From: Arcanobacterium_A bovis
Lineage (GTDB): Bacteria; Actinomycetota; Actinomycetes; Actinomycetales; Actinomycetaceae
Direction: 5' to 3' (one strand)
Assembly: GCF_042655305.1 (NCBI RefSeq)
Contig: NZ_JBHSLR010000009.1
Length of the DNA stretch: 64,000 nt
Shown: piece by piece, positions 36,478 to 45,750 of the stretch
Numbering within the stretch: the stretch's first letter is position 1
Layout: each line of letters starts with the position of its first letter
Notes under the pieces: model-generated
What the model was told of the DNA's origin: nothing
The model's input: only the letters and a program-made list of their open reading frames with translations
Database searches by the model: none
Program-made: the position numbers and the translations under genes

Positions 36478-39400
36478 ATGGACAAGCGTCTGTTGATCCG
36501 CAGAAAGCCGAGTTTCCGCGCTGAGGAACGTGCGCTCACGCAAACATTGAACACTCTCAGTGGCGTGAGCGTACGCGATCTCGCTGCCTACAATGTGTAC
36601 GACGTCTTCAATGCCACCGAAGCTGAGATCGCCAAGCTCACGGCATCGGTGTTGCGCGATCCGCGGGTGGACGACGTCGTTCCCACCGAATCTCTTGCCG
36701 AGCTGTTGCATCGTCCTCACCTTGGCGTCCAGTTCCTACCCGGTCAGTACGATCAGCGAGCCGACGCGGCTACCCAAGCCCTCGGTCTAGTTTCGCCGGG
36801 CACGCTGGCGCAAATATTTTCCGCTCATCTCTATGTTTTCAACGAGGATCTGAGCTCCGAAGCTCTCGAAACAATCACGGCCCACCTCATCAACCCAGTT
36901 GAGGCAGGAAAGAAGAACTTCGATGAGCTCGTGCTCCCGCCAATTTCCCAAATCAAGCCATTGGCTGAGTTCCCAGATTTCCTCGAACTCGATAATGCTC
37001 AGCTCGAAGAATTGCGCCAAGCTCGCTCGATGGCGATGTCGCTTGAAGATCTCGCATTGATCCAAGAATATTTCCGCACTGAACAGCGCGTACCTACCGA
37101 AGTCGAGCTCGCAGCCTTGGATACCTACTGGTCCGATCATTGCCGACACACCACCTTCGGCACAGAGCTCATCGAAATCCGCAATGATTCAGCTCGCTTC
37201 GCAGCCAATTTTGATCGACTTTTACAGCGTTGGGACGAACTGCGCGGAAATTGCGGCCGCGAGAACAAACCTCGCACCCTCATGGATTTAGGAACTATCG
37301 CAGCTCGTGATATGCGCCGGCGCGGCGATCTTGACTCCCAAGAGGTGTCCGAGGAAATCAACGCCTGCTCGGTATTCGTCGACGTGAAAACGGCACACGG
37401 TAAAGAACCGTGGCTGCTCATGTTCAAGAACGAAACACACAACCACCCCACCGAAATTGAACCATTTGGCGGCGCGAGCACCTGTTTAGGCGGCGCAATC
37501 CGCGACCCTCTGTCGGGTCGCTCCTGGGTGTACCAAGCGCTACGACTTTCCAGTGCAGGAGACATCACCACTGCCCGCGAGCATACTCTCGAAGGTAAAC
37601 TCCCCCAGCGCGATATCTCTACCCGCGCCACGGCTGGTTACTCCTCCTATGGAAACCAAATCGGACTCGCCACCACCCATGTGCGCGAATACGTCCATCC
37701 TGGTTACACGGCAAAACGTATGGAGTTGGGCGCTGTGGTAGCAGCCGCACCAGTTGAAAACGTGCGCCGGGAAGAACCACGCCCGGGCGACGTCGTCATC
37801 ATTCTTGGCGGACGTACCGGACGTGACGGAATTGGTGGCGCCACAGGCTCGTCAAAAGCTCACGACGAAGAATCGCTTGAGACTTCCGGCGCCGAAGTTC
37901 AAAAAGGAAACCCGGTTAACGAACGCAAGATTCAGCGTTTGTTCCGCCGCGGTGACGTTGCGAAGCTGATTCGCCGTTGTAATGATTTTGGTGCAGGTGG
38001 CGTGGCTGTAGCAGTGGGCGAATTAGCTGACAGCCTCGACATTCATCTTGATCAAGTGCCATTGAAGTACGCCGGTTTGAACCCGCTTGAAATTGCGATT
38101 TCTGAATCCCAAGAGCGTATGGCAGTGGTCGTTGACTCTGCCGATGCGCAGGCTTTCATCGATGCGGCTGCACAGGAAAATCTGGAAGCCGTAACGCTCG
38201 CTGAAGTCACAGATACCGGCAGGCTGCGGATGTTCTACGGCGAGGAAAAGGTGCTTGATCTTTCGCGCGATTTCCTCAACACCAACGGCGCCCATCGTAC
38301 TCAGCAGGTCGTTTTGCGCGATCCGAAGCCAGTTGAGGCCGACGACGCCGCGGCCAGCTCGGAGCCTAGCTGCGGTTGCGATTGTGCCTGCGCTGCTCCC
38401 CCACAGCTTGACCGCGAGACGGTGCTGGAAGTATTGCGCCAGCTCAACAACGGTTCCCAAGAAGGCATGATTGAGCAGTTCGATTCCAGCATTGGCCGTT
38501 CTACCGTTTTGATGCCTTACGGCGGAAAGAGCCAGAAATCGGCAGAAGACGTTTCGGTGCAGACTCTTCCTGTACCAGGCGGAACGTCTACCGCCTCGCT
38601 CATGGCTGCGGGATATTCGCCTGAGCTGGCTGACGATTCCCCGTATTTGATGGGTGCATACTCGGTGGTTGAAGCTCTGGCACGGCTCGCCGCTGCGGGC
38701 GCTGATGTTACGGAAGCTTGGCTTACGGTGCAAGAATACTTCCAGCGTCCTACCACTCCTGAAGTCTGGGGCGTGCCGGTGCAAGCATTGCTTGGCCTAT
38801 TGGAAGCACAAGACGAGTTCAACGTGGGTGCAATCGGTGGCAAGGACTCAATGTCTGGCTCGTACTCCGACGAACTCCATGTGCCACCTACCTTGGTGAG
38901 CTTTGCTGTTGCAGTTGCCGACGCCGAGGAAGTGCTCAGTGCAACGCTTCCTGCTCAAGAACTTGACCTCTATCTTCTACCTCATGACGCACGCGCAGAT
39001 GGATCGCCGAACTACTCGCAGTTGCGTGCCCATTTCGCCGCTCTGCGTACATGGAATACACTTGGGTTGATCCGCAGTGCCCGCGCTGTAACCTCTGGCG
39101 GAACGCTATCAGCGCTGGTTAAGTCGGCGCTCGGTAATAACGTGGGCATTGAGCTCGATGCGGGTGCGCTTGCCGAGCATGACTTGCTGAATACCGCGCT
39201 CGGAAGCATCGTTGTTGCTGTACCACACGGCACTACACTGCCCGATGCCGGAATCGATGTTACCCTCGCGTTCCTTGGAACTACGAACACCGATGTCACA
39301 GGAATAAAACTAGGCGATGAGCTGGTCGAATACACCCAAGCACAAGATGCGCTCGAAAGTGGCTACCGGCAAGTGTTCCCGATCAATGCGCACGAGGCCG

Positions 39401-40314
39401 CAGAGTTGCCCGCATTTGCTCGCGAGCTGAAGGCACACGAGGTTGAGAAAACTGCTGCTGGCGGCACGCAAGAGGCGCTCACACCGCAGCGCCCGGTTCA
39501 CGTGCTCTTGCCGGTTTTCCCAGGTACGAACTCTGAATATGACACCGCCGAAGCTTTCGAAGCAGCTGGTGCCACCACTGAGTTCCATGTGATCAGGAAT
39601 ATCACCTCTGACCTGCTGTTGCAGGACACCGCGAGCTTCATCGACAAGCTTCGTCACGCCGATATTTTGGCTATTTCGGGCGGCTTCTCGCTCGGAGACG
39701 AACCTGACGGCTCTGCCAAGTTCATTGCTAACTTCTTGACCAGCCCAGATGTGGCCGCTGCTGTTAAAGATTTTGTAGCTCGCGACTGCCTCGTGCTGGG
39801 AATTTGTAACGGTTTCCAAGCGTTGGTGAAGTCGGGCTTCCTGCCCTATGGCGACCCCGCTCAGCTCACTGAATCCTCGCCTACTTTGACTCACAACGCC
39901 CAGCTGCGGCACGTATCGCGCATTGCAACCACCCGCGTGAGCACGGTTAAGTCGCCGTGGCTGGCAAGCTTTGAGTTTGGCGATTTGCACCGTATTCCGG
40001 TTTCGCACGGAGAGGGGCGATTTGCGGTAGACGAGACGACGGCGCGCGAGCTGTTCGCTGCAGGTCAAGTTGCGTTCCAATACGTTGATGCCGACGAAGT
40101 GCCGACGGCGTGCGCTCCAGACAACCCGAACGGTTCTGCCTACGCAATCGAAGGCATTATCTCTCCTGACGGGCGTATTTTGGGCAAGATGGGTCATCCT
40201 GAGCGATTCCGCCCTGGACTCATGAAGAACATTCCCGAAATTGCCATTCAAGATATTTTTGGCAACGCCGTGCGCTACTGTGCAAGCCGTGTACGAGCTG
40301 GTGATCAAGATTAA
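36478..40314 (+). CDS. purL: Phosphoribosylformylglycinamidine synthase, single-chain large form
   Basis: A 1278-residue enzyme combining PurS-like, PurL and glutaminase (PurQ) parts, unlike the three-protein purSQL of many actinobacteria. It resembles the clade II large PurL of bifidobacteria and streptococci (MDKRLLIRRKPSFRAEERAL at the start). It shows KTAHGKEPWLLMFKNETHNH, FNVGAIGGKDSMSG in the second synthase half, and a glutaminase from about residue 1010 with catalytic Cys1110 in VLGICNGFQAL and GKMGHPERFRPG. A Cys-rich linker, CGCDCAC at 632-638, joins the two synthase halves and is unusual. Confidence 0.95.
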   Translation: MDKRLLIRRKPSFRAEERALTQTLNTLSGVSVRDLAAYNVYDVFNATEAEIAKLTASVLRDPRVDDVVPTESLAELLHRPHLGVQFLPGQYDQRADAATQALGLVSPGTLAQIFSAHLYVFNEDLSSEALETITAHLINPVEAGKKNFDELVLPPISQIKPLAEFPDFLELDNAQLEELRQARSMAMSLEDLALIQEYFRTEQRVPTEVELAALDTYWSDHCRHTTFGTELIEIRNDSARFAANFDRLLQRWDELRGNCGRENKPRTLMDLGTIAARDMRRRGDLDSQEVSEEINACSVFVDVKTAHGKEPWLLMFKNETHNHPTEIEPFGGASTCLGGAIRDPLSGRSWVYQALRLSSAGDITTAREHTLEGKLPQRDISTRATAGYSSYGNQIGLATTHVREYVHPGYTAKRMELGAVVAAAPVENVRREEPRPGDVVIILGGRTGRDGIGGATGSSKAHDEESLETSGAEVQKGNPVNERKIQRLFRRGDVAKLIRRCNDFGAGGVAVAVGELADSLDIHLDQVPLKYAGLNPLEIAISESQERMAVVVDSADAQAFIDAAAQENLEAVTLAEVTDTGRLRMFYGEEKVLDLSRDFLNTNGAHRTQQVVLRDPKPVEADDAAASSEPSCGCDCACAAPPQLDRETVLEVLRQLNNGSQEGMIEQFDSSIGRSTVLMPYGGKSQKSAEDVSVQTLPVPGGTSTASLMAAGYSPELADDSPYLMGAYSVVEALARLAAAGADVTEAWLTVQEYFQRPTTPEVWGVPVQALLGLLEAQDEFNVGAIGGKDSMSGSYSDELHVPPTLVSFAVAVADAEEVLSATLPAQELDLYLLPHDARADGSPNYSQLRAHFAALRTWNTLGLIRSARAVTSGGTLSALVKSALGNNVGIELDAGALAEHDLLNTALGSIVVAVPHGTTLPDAGIDVTLAFLGTTNTDVTGIKLGDELVEYTQAQDALESGYRQVFPINAHEAAELPAFARELKAHEVEKTAAGGTQEALTPQRPVHVLLPVFPGTNSEYDTAEAFEAAGATTEFHVIRNITSDLLLQDTASFIDKLRHADILAISGGFSLGDEPDGSAKFIANFLTSPDVAAAVKDFVARDCLVLGICNGFQALVKSGFLPYGDPAQLTESSPTLTHNAQLRHVSRIATTRVSTVKSPWLASFEFGDLHRIPVSHGEGRFAVDETTARELFAAGQVAFQYVDADEVPTACAPDNPNGSAYAIEGIISPDGRILGKMGHPERFRPGLMKNIPEIAIQDIFGNAVRYCASRVRAGDQD

Positions 40315-40452
40315 TATCGCGTGCTCGCGATAAGATATCGACGAGATCCTCATTAACTCAAACACCACACCAACACGGTCACAACGTAGCGCGATCGATC
40401 GTTTCCCCAAGTCATACCCAAACTTCAACAGACAACCACGGAGGAGAACCCA

Positions 40453-41511
40453 GTGGACGACAACAAAGAACACACTCCACAAGTAGCCGCAGCTGCAGCT
40501 TATGCTGCTGCCGGCGTCGATCTTGAACGCGGTTACGAGGTAGTGCGCCGCATTCGATCAGATGTAGCTGCAACCAAGCAACCAGGCGTTATGGGCGGTA
40601 TTGGCGGATTCGGAGGCATGTTCGACCTCAGTTCTCGCGGCTATCGTGAGCCTGTGCTCGTATCTGGCACCGACGGCGTCGGCACGAAACTCTTCCTCGC
40701 ATTCCAAACTGGAATCCACAACACAATCGGTATTGACGCCGTCGCTATGTGTGTGAACGATGTTGTAGTACAGGGTGCTCAGCCGCTGTTTTTCCTCGAT
40801 TATTTGGCCATTCCCAAAGCTGATCCGCAAACCGTTGCTGATATTGTGCATGGTGTGGCCGTGGCCTGCCAAGAAACCGACTGTGCGCTCGTCGGTGGCG
40901 AAACCGCCGAGATGAACGATCTGTATGAAGAGAATACTTACGATATTGCGGGTTTCTGCGTTGCAGCCGTTGAGAAATCAGAGATTATCACTGGTGAGAA
41001 CGTTAAACCTGGAGATGTTCTGCTTGGGTTGGCGTCGTCGGGCCCACATTCGAACGGCTACTCGCTGCTGCGCAAGATTTTCTTCACCTATCATGATTAC
41101 ACGGTCAATTCCCAGCTTGATGGGCTGAGCAAGCCGCTTGGCGAGGAGCTCCTCACCCCCACGAAGCTTTATGTGCGCCCGATAATGCACCTGCTCAAGA
41201 CGGTGCAGCCACACGGGATGGCGAATATTACTGGTGGCGGTTTCTTCGAAAACATCCCACGAATGAATGGCGATCTCGGCTACGAAATCAAGCTCGGCAC
41301 CTGGCCTGAGCTGCCGATTTTCGACGTCGTGGAACAGCTTGGCAATCTCTCCCAAACTGAGCTTTTCAACGTATTCAATATGGGCATCGGTTTTGTGATT
41401 GCACTCGATCCCAACGACGTTCAGGCAGCACAACGTGCACTGAGCGAGGCCGGAGAAGAATCCTACGTCATTGGTAAGGTCACCGAGTCTGGCGGAGTTA
41501 AGCTCGTATGA
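40453..41511 (+). CDS. purM: Phosphoribosylformylglycinamidine cyclo-ligase
   Basis: A 352-residue AIR synthetase with YAAAGVDLERGYEVVRRI, LVSGTDGVGTKLFLAF, GGETAEMNDLY, GLASSGPHSNGYSLLR and the C-terminal NMGIGFVIALD. The start is a GTG with GGAGGAG eight bases upstream. It follows purL by 138 bases and overlaps purN by four. Confidence 0.96.
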   Translation: MDDNKEHTPQVAAAAAYAAAGVDLERGYEVVRRIRSDVAATKQPGVMGGIGGFGGMFDLSSRGYREPVLVSGTDGVGTKLFLAFQTGIHNTIGIDAVAMCVNDVVVQGAQPLFFLDYLAIPKADPQTVADIVHGVAVACQETDCALVGGETAEMNDLYEENTYDIAGFCVAAVEKSEIITGENVKPGDVLLGLASSGPHSNGYSLLRKIFFTYHDYTVNSQLDGLSKPLGEELLTPTKLYVRPIMHLLKTVQPHGMANITGGGFFENIPRMNGDLGYEIKLGTWPELPIFDVVEQLGNLSQTELFNVFNMGIGFVIALDPNDVQAAQRALSEAGEESYVIGKVTESGGVKLV

Positions 41512-42212
41512 CGGCGGGCAAGCGCGCGGTAGCGGACGATCACTTCGCTGACAGTGACACCGAGACGCAACGCGATCACCCAACTCGCAGCAGTCAGTTT
41601 GCGCTTGCCACCCAGAATATCGCGCTGGCCGTATTTGCCTCTGGTAAAGGTACAAACTTCCGGGCAATCTGCCAAGCTGCTGTATTGGAGCAGCTAGGCG
41701 TCGCGCGACCGGTAATTCTGATCTGCGACCGCGATTGTGAAGCAATGACAGTGGCACAAGAATTTGGCGTGCCAGCTGTATTGATCCGACCTCGCGACTT
41801 TCCCAATGCACAGGCTTGGGAAGAAGCAGTAATCGGCGAGTTGCAGACACACGGAGTTGAACTAATTGCTCTAGCTGGCTTTATGCGGCTCCTCGGCGCA
41901 AGATTTCTGGAAGCCTTTAGCCACCGTGTGCTCAATATTCACCCCTCGCTCTTGCCCCATTACCCAGGTCTAAATGCGATCACCCGCGCGTATTGTGATG
42001 GCGCTGATTCAGGCGTGACGATCCATTGGGTTGATGCCGGCATGGACACTGGCGAAGTGATTGCTCAGCAAACAGTTCCAATCAACGGAGCATCATTGCG
42101 CGACTATGAAGCTGAAATCCACCGTGCCGAACACGCGATGTACCCGCGCGTCGTCGCCCAAATCGCAGCGAAACTGCTGGACGAACGCAACGCAACCAAG
42201 CTAAGCACCTAG
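41508..42212 (+). CDS. purN: Phosphoribosylglycinamide formyltransferase
   Basis: A 234-residue GAR transformylase: ALAVFASGKGTNFRAICQAA, LAGFMRLLGARFLEAF, catalytic NIHPSLLPHYPG and GVTIHWVDAGMDTGEVIAQQ. Its ATG overlaps the purM stop (ATGA), so the two are coupled. The first 37 residues are a polar D/R/T-rich extension that the family lacks. An in-frame start closer to residue 38 is not obvious. Confidence 0.95.
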   Translation: MTAGKRAVADDHFADSDTETQRDHPTRSSQFALATQNIALAVFASGKGTNFRAICQAAVLEQLGVARPVILICDRDCEAMTVAQEFGVPAVLIRPRDFPNAQAWEEAVIGELQTHGVELIALAGFMRLLGARFLEAFSHRVLNIHPSLLPHYPGLNAITRAYCDGADSGVTIHWVDAGMDTGEVIAQQTVPINGASLRDYEAEIHRAEHAMYPRVVAQIAAKLLDERNATKLST

Positions 42213-42289
42213 AACGAAGTTATGGCCAGATATACCGGCCATAACCACCAAATCCGATCCTCTGAAACCAAACCTAAGAAAGACGCGAT

Positions 42290-43558
42290 ATGAAGATAAT
42301 GATCGTTGGCGGCGGCGGCCGCGAGATGGCACTTGTTTCCACGGTAGCTCGATTCCACGAGGTAGTGGCTGCGGGCGGTTCCGACGCAATCGCACAACTT
42401 GCCTCCGAATCTTTGCCGATGATGGCATGGGAAGAGCTTGCCGACGAAGCTGTGCGGCGTGGCATTGACCTCACGATTGTTGGTCCCGAAGCTCCACTCG
42501 CCTCCGGCATCGTGGACGTATTCACAGCTCGCGGTCTGCCAATTTTCGGACCCACGCGCGCAGCTGCTCAAATCGAAAGTTCAAAAGCTTTTGCCAAAGA
42601 GATTATGACTCAAGCTGGCGTTCCCACTGCCGCCTTTCAGGTGTTTACCGACGCAGATGCCGCGCGTAGCTACTTGGATACGGCGTCGTTCCCACAGGTT
42701 CTGAAAGAAAATGGACTGCGCGCAGGTAAAGGCGTAACCATCTGTGGCACGCGCGAAGAAGCCGAGGCCGTGTTGCAAGAAATTGAGCTTGATAGTGAGA
42801 ACCCACTGCTTATTGAGGATTTCTTGGACGGATTTGAGTTCTCGCTCATCGTCATGGCCCACGGCACAAATTTCGTAGCACTGCCGGTAGCGCAGGACCA
42901 CAAGCCAATTGGCGAGGGCAACACGGGAGCCAATACTGGTGGCATGGGCGCTATTTCTCCTGTTCCGCGCGTTACTCAGGCGTTTTACGACGAAGCAGTG
43001 GCTCGCGTTATCGTGCCCACGTTGGCACAAATGACGGCAAACGGCACACCATTCACTGGTTTCCTTTACGCGGGTCTAATTCAGACGGCGGCGGGCGTGC
43101 GAGTGATTGAGTTCAACGCACGTTTAGGCGATCCGGAATGCGAAGTCATCTTGCCACGTATTGAAAGTGATCTCGCTGGCGCACTCCTTGATTTGCTTGC
43201 TGGGGGTACTCCGCAGGTGCAGGTGAGCGAGGAGTTTTGTTTAGGAATTGTGCTCAGTTCCCCAGGCTACCCTGGCACGATTTCGCAATACCCAGAGATT
43301 CCGAGCAGTCTATTTGAGGCAGTTGAGGCGCACCCGCGCGCAGATATCGTGCACATGGGCACGCGCTTTGCGCCAGATTCGGACTGTGGCAGTGAAGCTG
43401 GCGGGAGCTGGATCGCTGCAGGCGGTCGCGTGGCGATTGTGACGATGAAGGGCGCAAGCATTGATGAATGCCGCACCCAGCTCCTCGCTTTGCTCGAAGA
43501 TGGACTTGCCGGTTCTGAGCTGTATTGGCGGCGAGATATCGGCACTTTCGCGAGCTGA
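42290..43558 (+). CDS. purD: Phosphoribosylamine--glycine ligase
   Basis: A 422-residue GAR synthetase of the ATP-grasp family: MKIMIVGGGGREMALVSTVA, VGPEAPLASGIVD, GLRAGKGVTICGTREEA, IEDFLDGFEFSLIVMAHG and EFNARLGDPECEVILPR. It is the last gene of the purine group on the plus strand. A small imperfect tandem repeat starts at its last codons (43553-43610). Confidence 0.96.
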   Translation: MKIMIVGGGGREMALVSTVARFHEVVAAGGSDAIAQLASESLPMMAWEELADEAVRRGIDLTIVGPEAPLASGIVDVFTARGLPIFGPTRAAAQIESSKAFAKEIMTQAGVPTAAFQVFTDADAARSYLDTASFPQVLKENGLRAGKGVTICGTREEAEAVLQEIELDSENPLLIEDFLDGFEFSLIVMAHGTNFVALPVAQDHKPIGEGNTGANTGGMGAISPVPRVTQAFYDEAVARVIVPTLAQMTANGTPFTGFLYAGLIQTAAGVRVIEFNARLGDPECEVILPRIESDLAGALLDLLAGGTPQVQVSEEFCLGIVLSSPGYPGTISQYPEIPSSLFEAVEAHPRADIVHMGTRFAPDSDCGSEAGGSWIAAGGRVAIVTMKGASIDECRTQLLALLEDGLAGSELYWRRDIGTFAS

Positions 43559-43610
43559 AAGCCTGAGTAGCTTCCCAAGCTGAAGCCTGAGTAACCTCCT
43601 CAGCTGCAAC
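43553..43610 (+). repeat. Imperfect tandem repeat at the end of purD
   Basis: A unit of about 25 bases beginning AGCTGAAAGCCTGAGTAGC is repeated at 43578 (AGCTGAAGCCTGAGTAAC) and begun a third time at 43602. It starts at the last codons of purD; no function is visible. Confidence 0.55.
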
Positions 43611-43826
43611 CAGGAACTTTGCCATGCATGAAGCCGCGAAGTTTCCAAACTCGAAGCTGGAACGTTCCCTAACTTAGGCGATTCTTTAGCTATCGTGCTT
43701 ATATAGCTCGATGAATAAACCAGCGTCTGAGTTAGGGCACAAAATTTTGATATCAAACCGCTGTGCCTACCTACTCACAATCCGACGCACGCCAAAATCA
43801 GCATCAGCTATCACTCATAGGAATTT

Positions 43827-43850
43827 AGTCCCCAGTCATGGGGACTTTTC
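43827..43850 (+). terminator. Rho-independent terminator, plus strand
   Basis: Arms AGTCCCC (43827-43833) and GGGGACT (43840-43846) around a six-base loop, followed by TTTCCTT. It ends readthrough from the purine genes before the TetR unit. Confidence 0.7.
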
Positions 43851-43868
43851 CTTATATTTACGCCGGTT

Positions 43869-43943
43869 GTGTCAAAATTTCGCAAAATCGACTCATGGCT
43901 TTTCCGCATTTTGTTGACACTATGTCAATAACATTTTTAGATT
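43869..43943 (+). promoter_or_regulatory. Promoter and candidate operators of the TetR gene
   Basis: TTGACA (43914-43919) is a consensus -35 box and forms the inverted repeat TTGACACTATGTCAA (43914-43928); a third half-site GTGTCAA lies at 43869-43875. TAGATT (43938-43943) is a possible -10 box at 18 bp. A TetR repressor bound to the inverted repeat would cover the -35 box, which suggests autorepression. Confidence 0.6.
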
Positions 43944-43966
43944 ATTTATGAGAGGAGTGTGAGCGC

Positions 43967-44545
43967 ATGACAATGCAAAAACGTGGAGCTACAACTCGCG
44001 CCGAAATTATCAGCGCAGCGCGTGCTGAAATCATGGATGTAGGCTTTGAGAAAATGTCCATTTCCGCAATCGGCGCGCGTACTGGAGTTTCTCGCTCGCT
44101 TTTCTACCACTACTTCAAGAACAAAGAAGAGGTAGCCACCGCCGTCTTAGACGACGTGATCGATGAATTTTTAGCCAAGCTCAAAGACTGGAACGATGCC
44201 CGCGAACCCGGAAATATTTCTCGCGCGCTTGAGGACGCAACCGAGCTCATGCGTTCGATTATCGACGACGACGGTCCGTTTCACCAAAAGCTCGTTTCCG
44301 GTTCCAACGCGGCACTGTACTTGGCTTTTACCGATCGAACCGCTCGGAAGATCGCAAACTACATCTCACAAACCACCGTGCGCGATTTTGCCGACAAGCA
44401 TCAAGTGGAAATCGACTTCGTGCCCGAAACGTTTTACATGCTCATCGTCGGGCTGGTGTCATTGATCCGCTCAAATCCGAAGATTCCTAACGCAACTATT
44501 AAACAGATTGCCGCTCAAACTCTCCATCTCGATAAATACCTATAA
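43967..44545 (+). CDS. TetR-family transcriptional regulator
   Basis: A 192-residue TetR-type repressor. The DNA-binding domain is ATTRAEIISAARAEIMDVG followed by the helix-turn-helix IGARTGVSRSLFYHYFKNKE at residues 37-56; the C-terminal ligand domain is helical and not recognisable. The start has GAGGAG about nine bases upstream. It lies 153 bases before a multi-span membrane protein on the same strand, its likely target. Confidence 0.9.
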   Translation: MTMQKRGATTRAEIISAARAEIMDVGFEKMSISAIGARTGVSRSLFYHYFKNKEEVATAVLDDVIDEFLAKLKDWNDAREPGNISRALEDATELMRSIIDDDGPFHQKLVSGSNAALYLAFTDRTARKIANYISQTTVRDFADKHQVEIDFVPETFYMLIVGLVSLIRSNPKIPNATIKQIAAQTLHLDKYL

Positions 44546-44698
44546 CACGCAAATATCGCCTGTTTCGGCACAAACAACCTAAACGAGCGCTCACATAACT
44601 TAATAACCAGACGTCAAACAACCTAATCAGGCGTCAACTCCGTCTTTGACACTTACACGTACCACAGCAAAATCATCCACACACAGAAAGGTAGAACG

Positions 44699-45694
44699 AT
44701 GTTATTCAATGTTTATGGCGACGCCGCCGCATACCAGTGGCTCGGCTGGATCCTCGTATTTTGTTCATTGATCGGCGCAAATGAAATCGCTCGCCGCTCA
44801 AAAGCTGGTGGCATCTTCTGTTTCCTCGTTATTCCAGCAGCGTTGTCTATTTACTTTATTGCGATCTACGTTGGCGCAGCTGCCGGCGCGGATTGGGCAC
44901 TCAACAACCCAACGTACGTGCACATGAACAGCTGGTTCCATTACGCCAAGCTCTATGCGGCGACGGCGGGCTGCATCGGTTTCATGATGCTCAAGTACAA
45001 GTGGGGCTCTATCGGCAAATCCGAATGGTTCAAAGTGTTCCCGTTCGTGATTGTTGCAATCAATATCCTCATCGCTGTGGTGTCCGATTTTGAATCGGCA
45101 ATTCGGGCATGGAACACCACCTGGGTATCGTCGGAAGGTGTGACGCTATACGGCGGCTGGCATAACGTCTTTAACGGCCTTGCAGGAATCCTGAACATCT
45201 TTGTTATGACCGGCTGGTTCGGCATTTACGTAGGCAAGAAGAAGCAAGATATGATCTGGGCCGATATGACCTGGGTATTTATTATTTCCTACGATTTATG
45301 GAACTTCTGCTACACCTACAACTGCCTGCCAACCCATGCGTTCTACTGCGGATTTGCCCTGCTACTTGCCCCAACGGTGGCCAATGCTTTCTGGAACAAG
45401 GGCGGCTGGATTCAAAACCGCGCTAACACTCTGGCACTATGGTGCATGTTTGCCCAAACCGTGCCAATGTTCCAAGATTACTCGGTGTTCTCGGTGGATT
45501 CCGTCAACAATCCAAATATCAATTTGACGGTATCGCTAATCGCATTTATCGCGAATGTGCTGGCTGTGGGATACGTTATCTACCGCGCACGCAAGCTCAA
45601 GGTCAACCCATATAAGCACGAAGTTTTTGTTGGTACACGAGACTTTGAACAGGCCATGGCTCGCCGCGAAAGCGCTAAACGCATAGCAGCTTAG
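44699..45694 (+). CDS. Multi-span membrane protein of unknown function (DUF5692-like)
   Basis: A 331-residue protein with about eight to nine membrane segments, rich in Trp, Tyr and Phe (AYQWLGWILVFCSLIGANEI; WADMTWVFIISYDLWNFCYT). The polar positions NEIARRS, NSWFHYAKLY and YDLWNFCYTYNCLPTHAFYC look conserved-type and suggest a transport or catalytic site within the membrane. I believe it belongs to the family catalogued as DUF5692, but could not check. The ATG has AAAGG eight bases upstream. It follows the TetR gene; function unknown. Confidence 0.75.
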   Translation: MLFNVYGDAAAYQWLGWILVFCSLIGANEIARRSKAGGIFCFLVIPAALSIYFIAIYVGAAAGADWALNNPTYVHMNSWFHYAKLYAATAGCIGFMMLKYKWGSIGKSEWFKVFPFVIVAINILIAVVSDFESAIRAWNTTWVSSEGVTLYGGWHNVFNGLAGILNIFVMTGWFGIYVGKKKQDMIWADMTWVFIISYDLWNFCYTYNCLPTHAFYCGFALLLAPTVANAFWNKGGWIQNRANTLALWCMFAQTVPMFQDYSVFSVDSVNNPNINLTVSLIAFIANVLAVGYVIYRARKLKVNPYKHEVFVGTRDFEQAMARRESAKRIAA

Positions 45695-45705
45695 GAACCT
45701 ATCAG

Positions 45706-45750
45706 AAGGTGCGGATCGATGTCACAGACGACGGTCCGCACCTTTCTTTT
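45706..45750 (+). terminator. Terminator after the membrane protein gene
   Basis: Arms AAGGTGCGGA (45706-45715) and TCCGCACCTT (45735-45744), then TCTTTT. It overlaps the 3-prime end of the convergent gene at 45722-46315. Confidence 0.8.

Larger units (their letters stand above)
43559..43966. other. Intergenic region between purD and the TetR gene
   Basis: About 400 bases without a supported gene. It contains the tandem repeat after purD, a terminator at 43827-43850 and the regulatory region of the TetR gene (43869-43943). Confidence 0.65.

Noticed and set aside
39310..40482. 390-codon minus-strand open frame
   Set aside because: Antisense to the PurL glutaminase domain; no family features.
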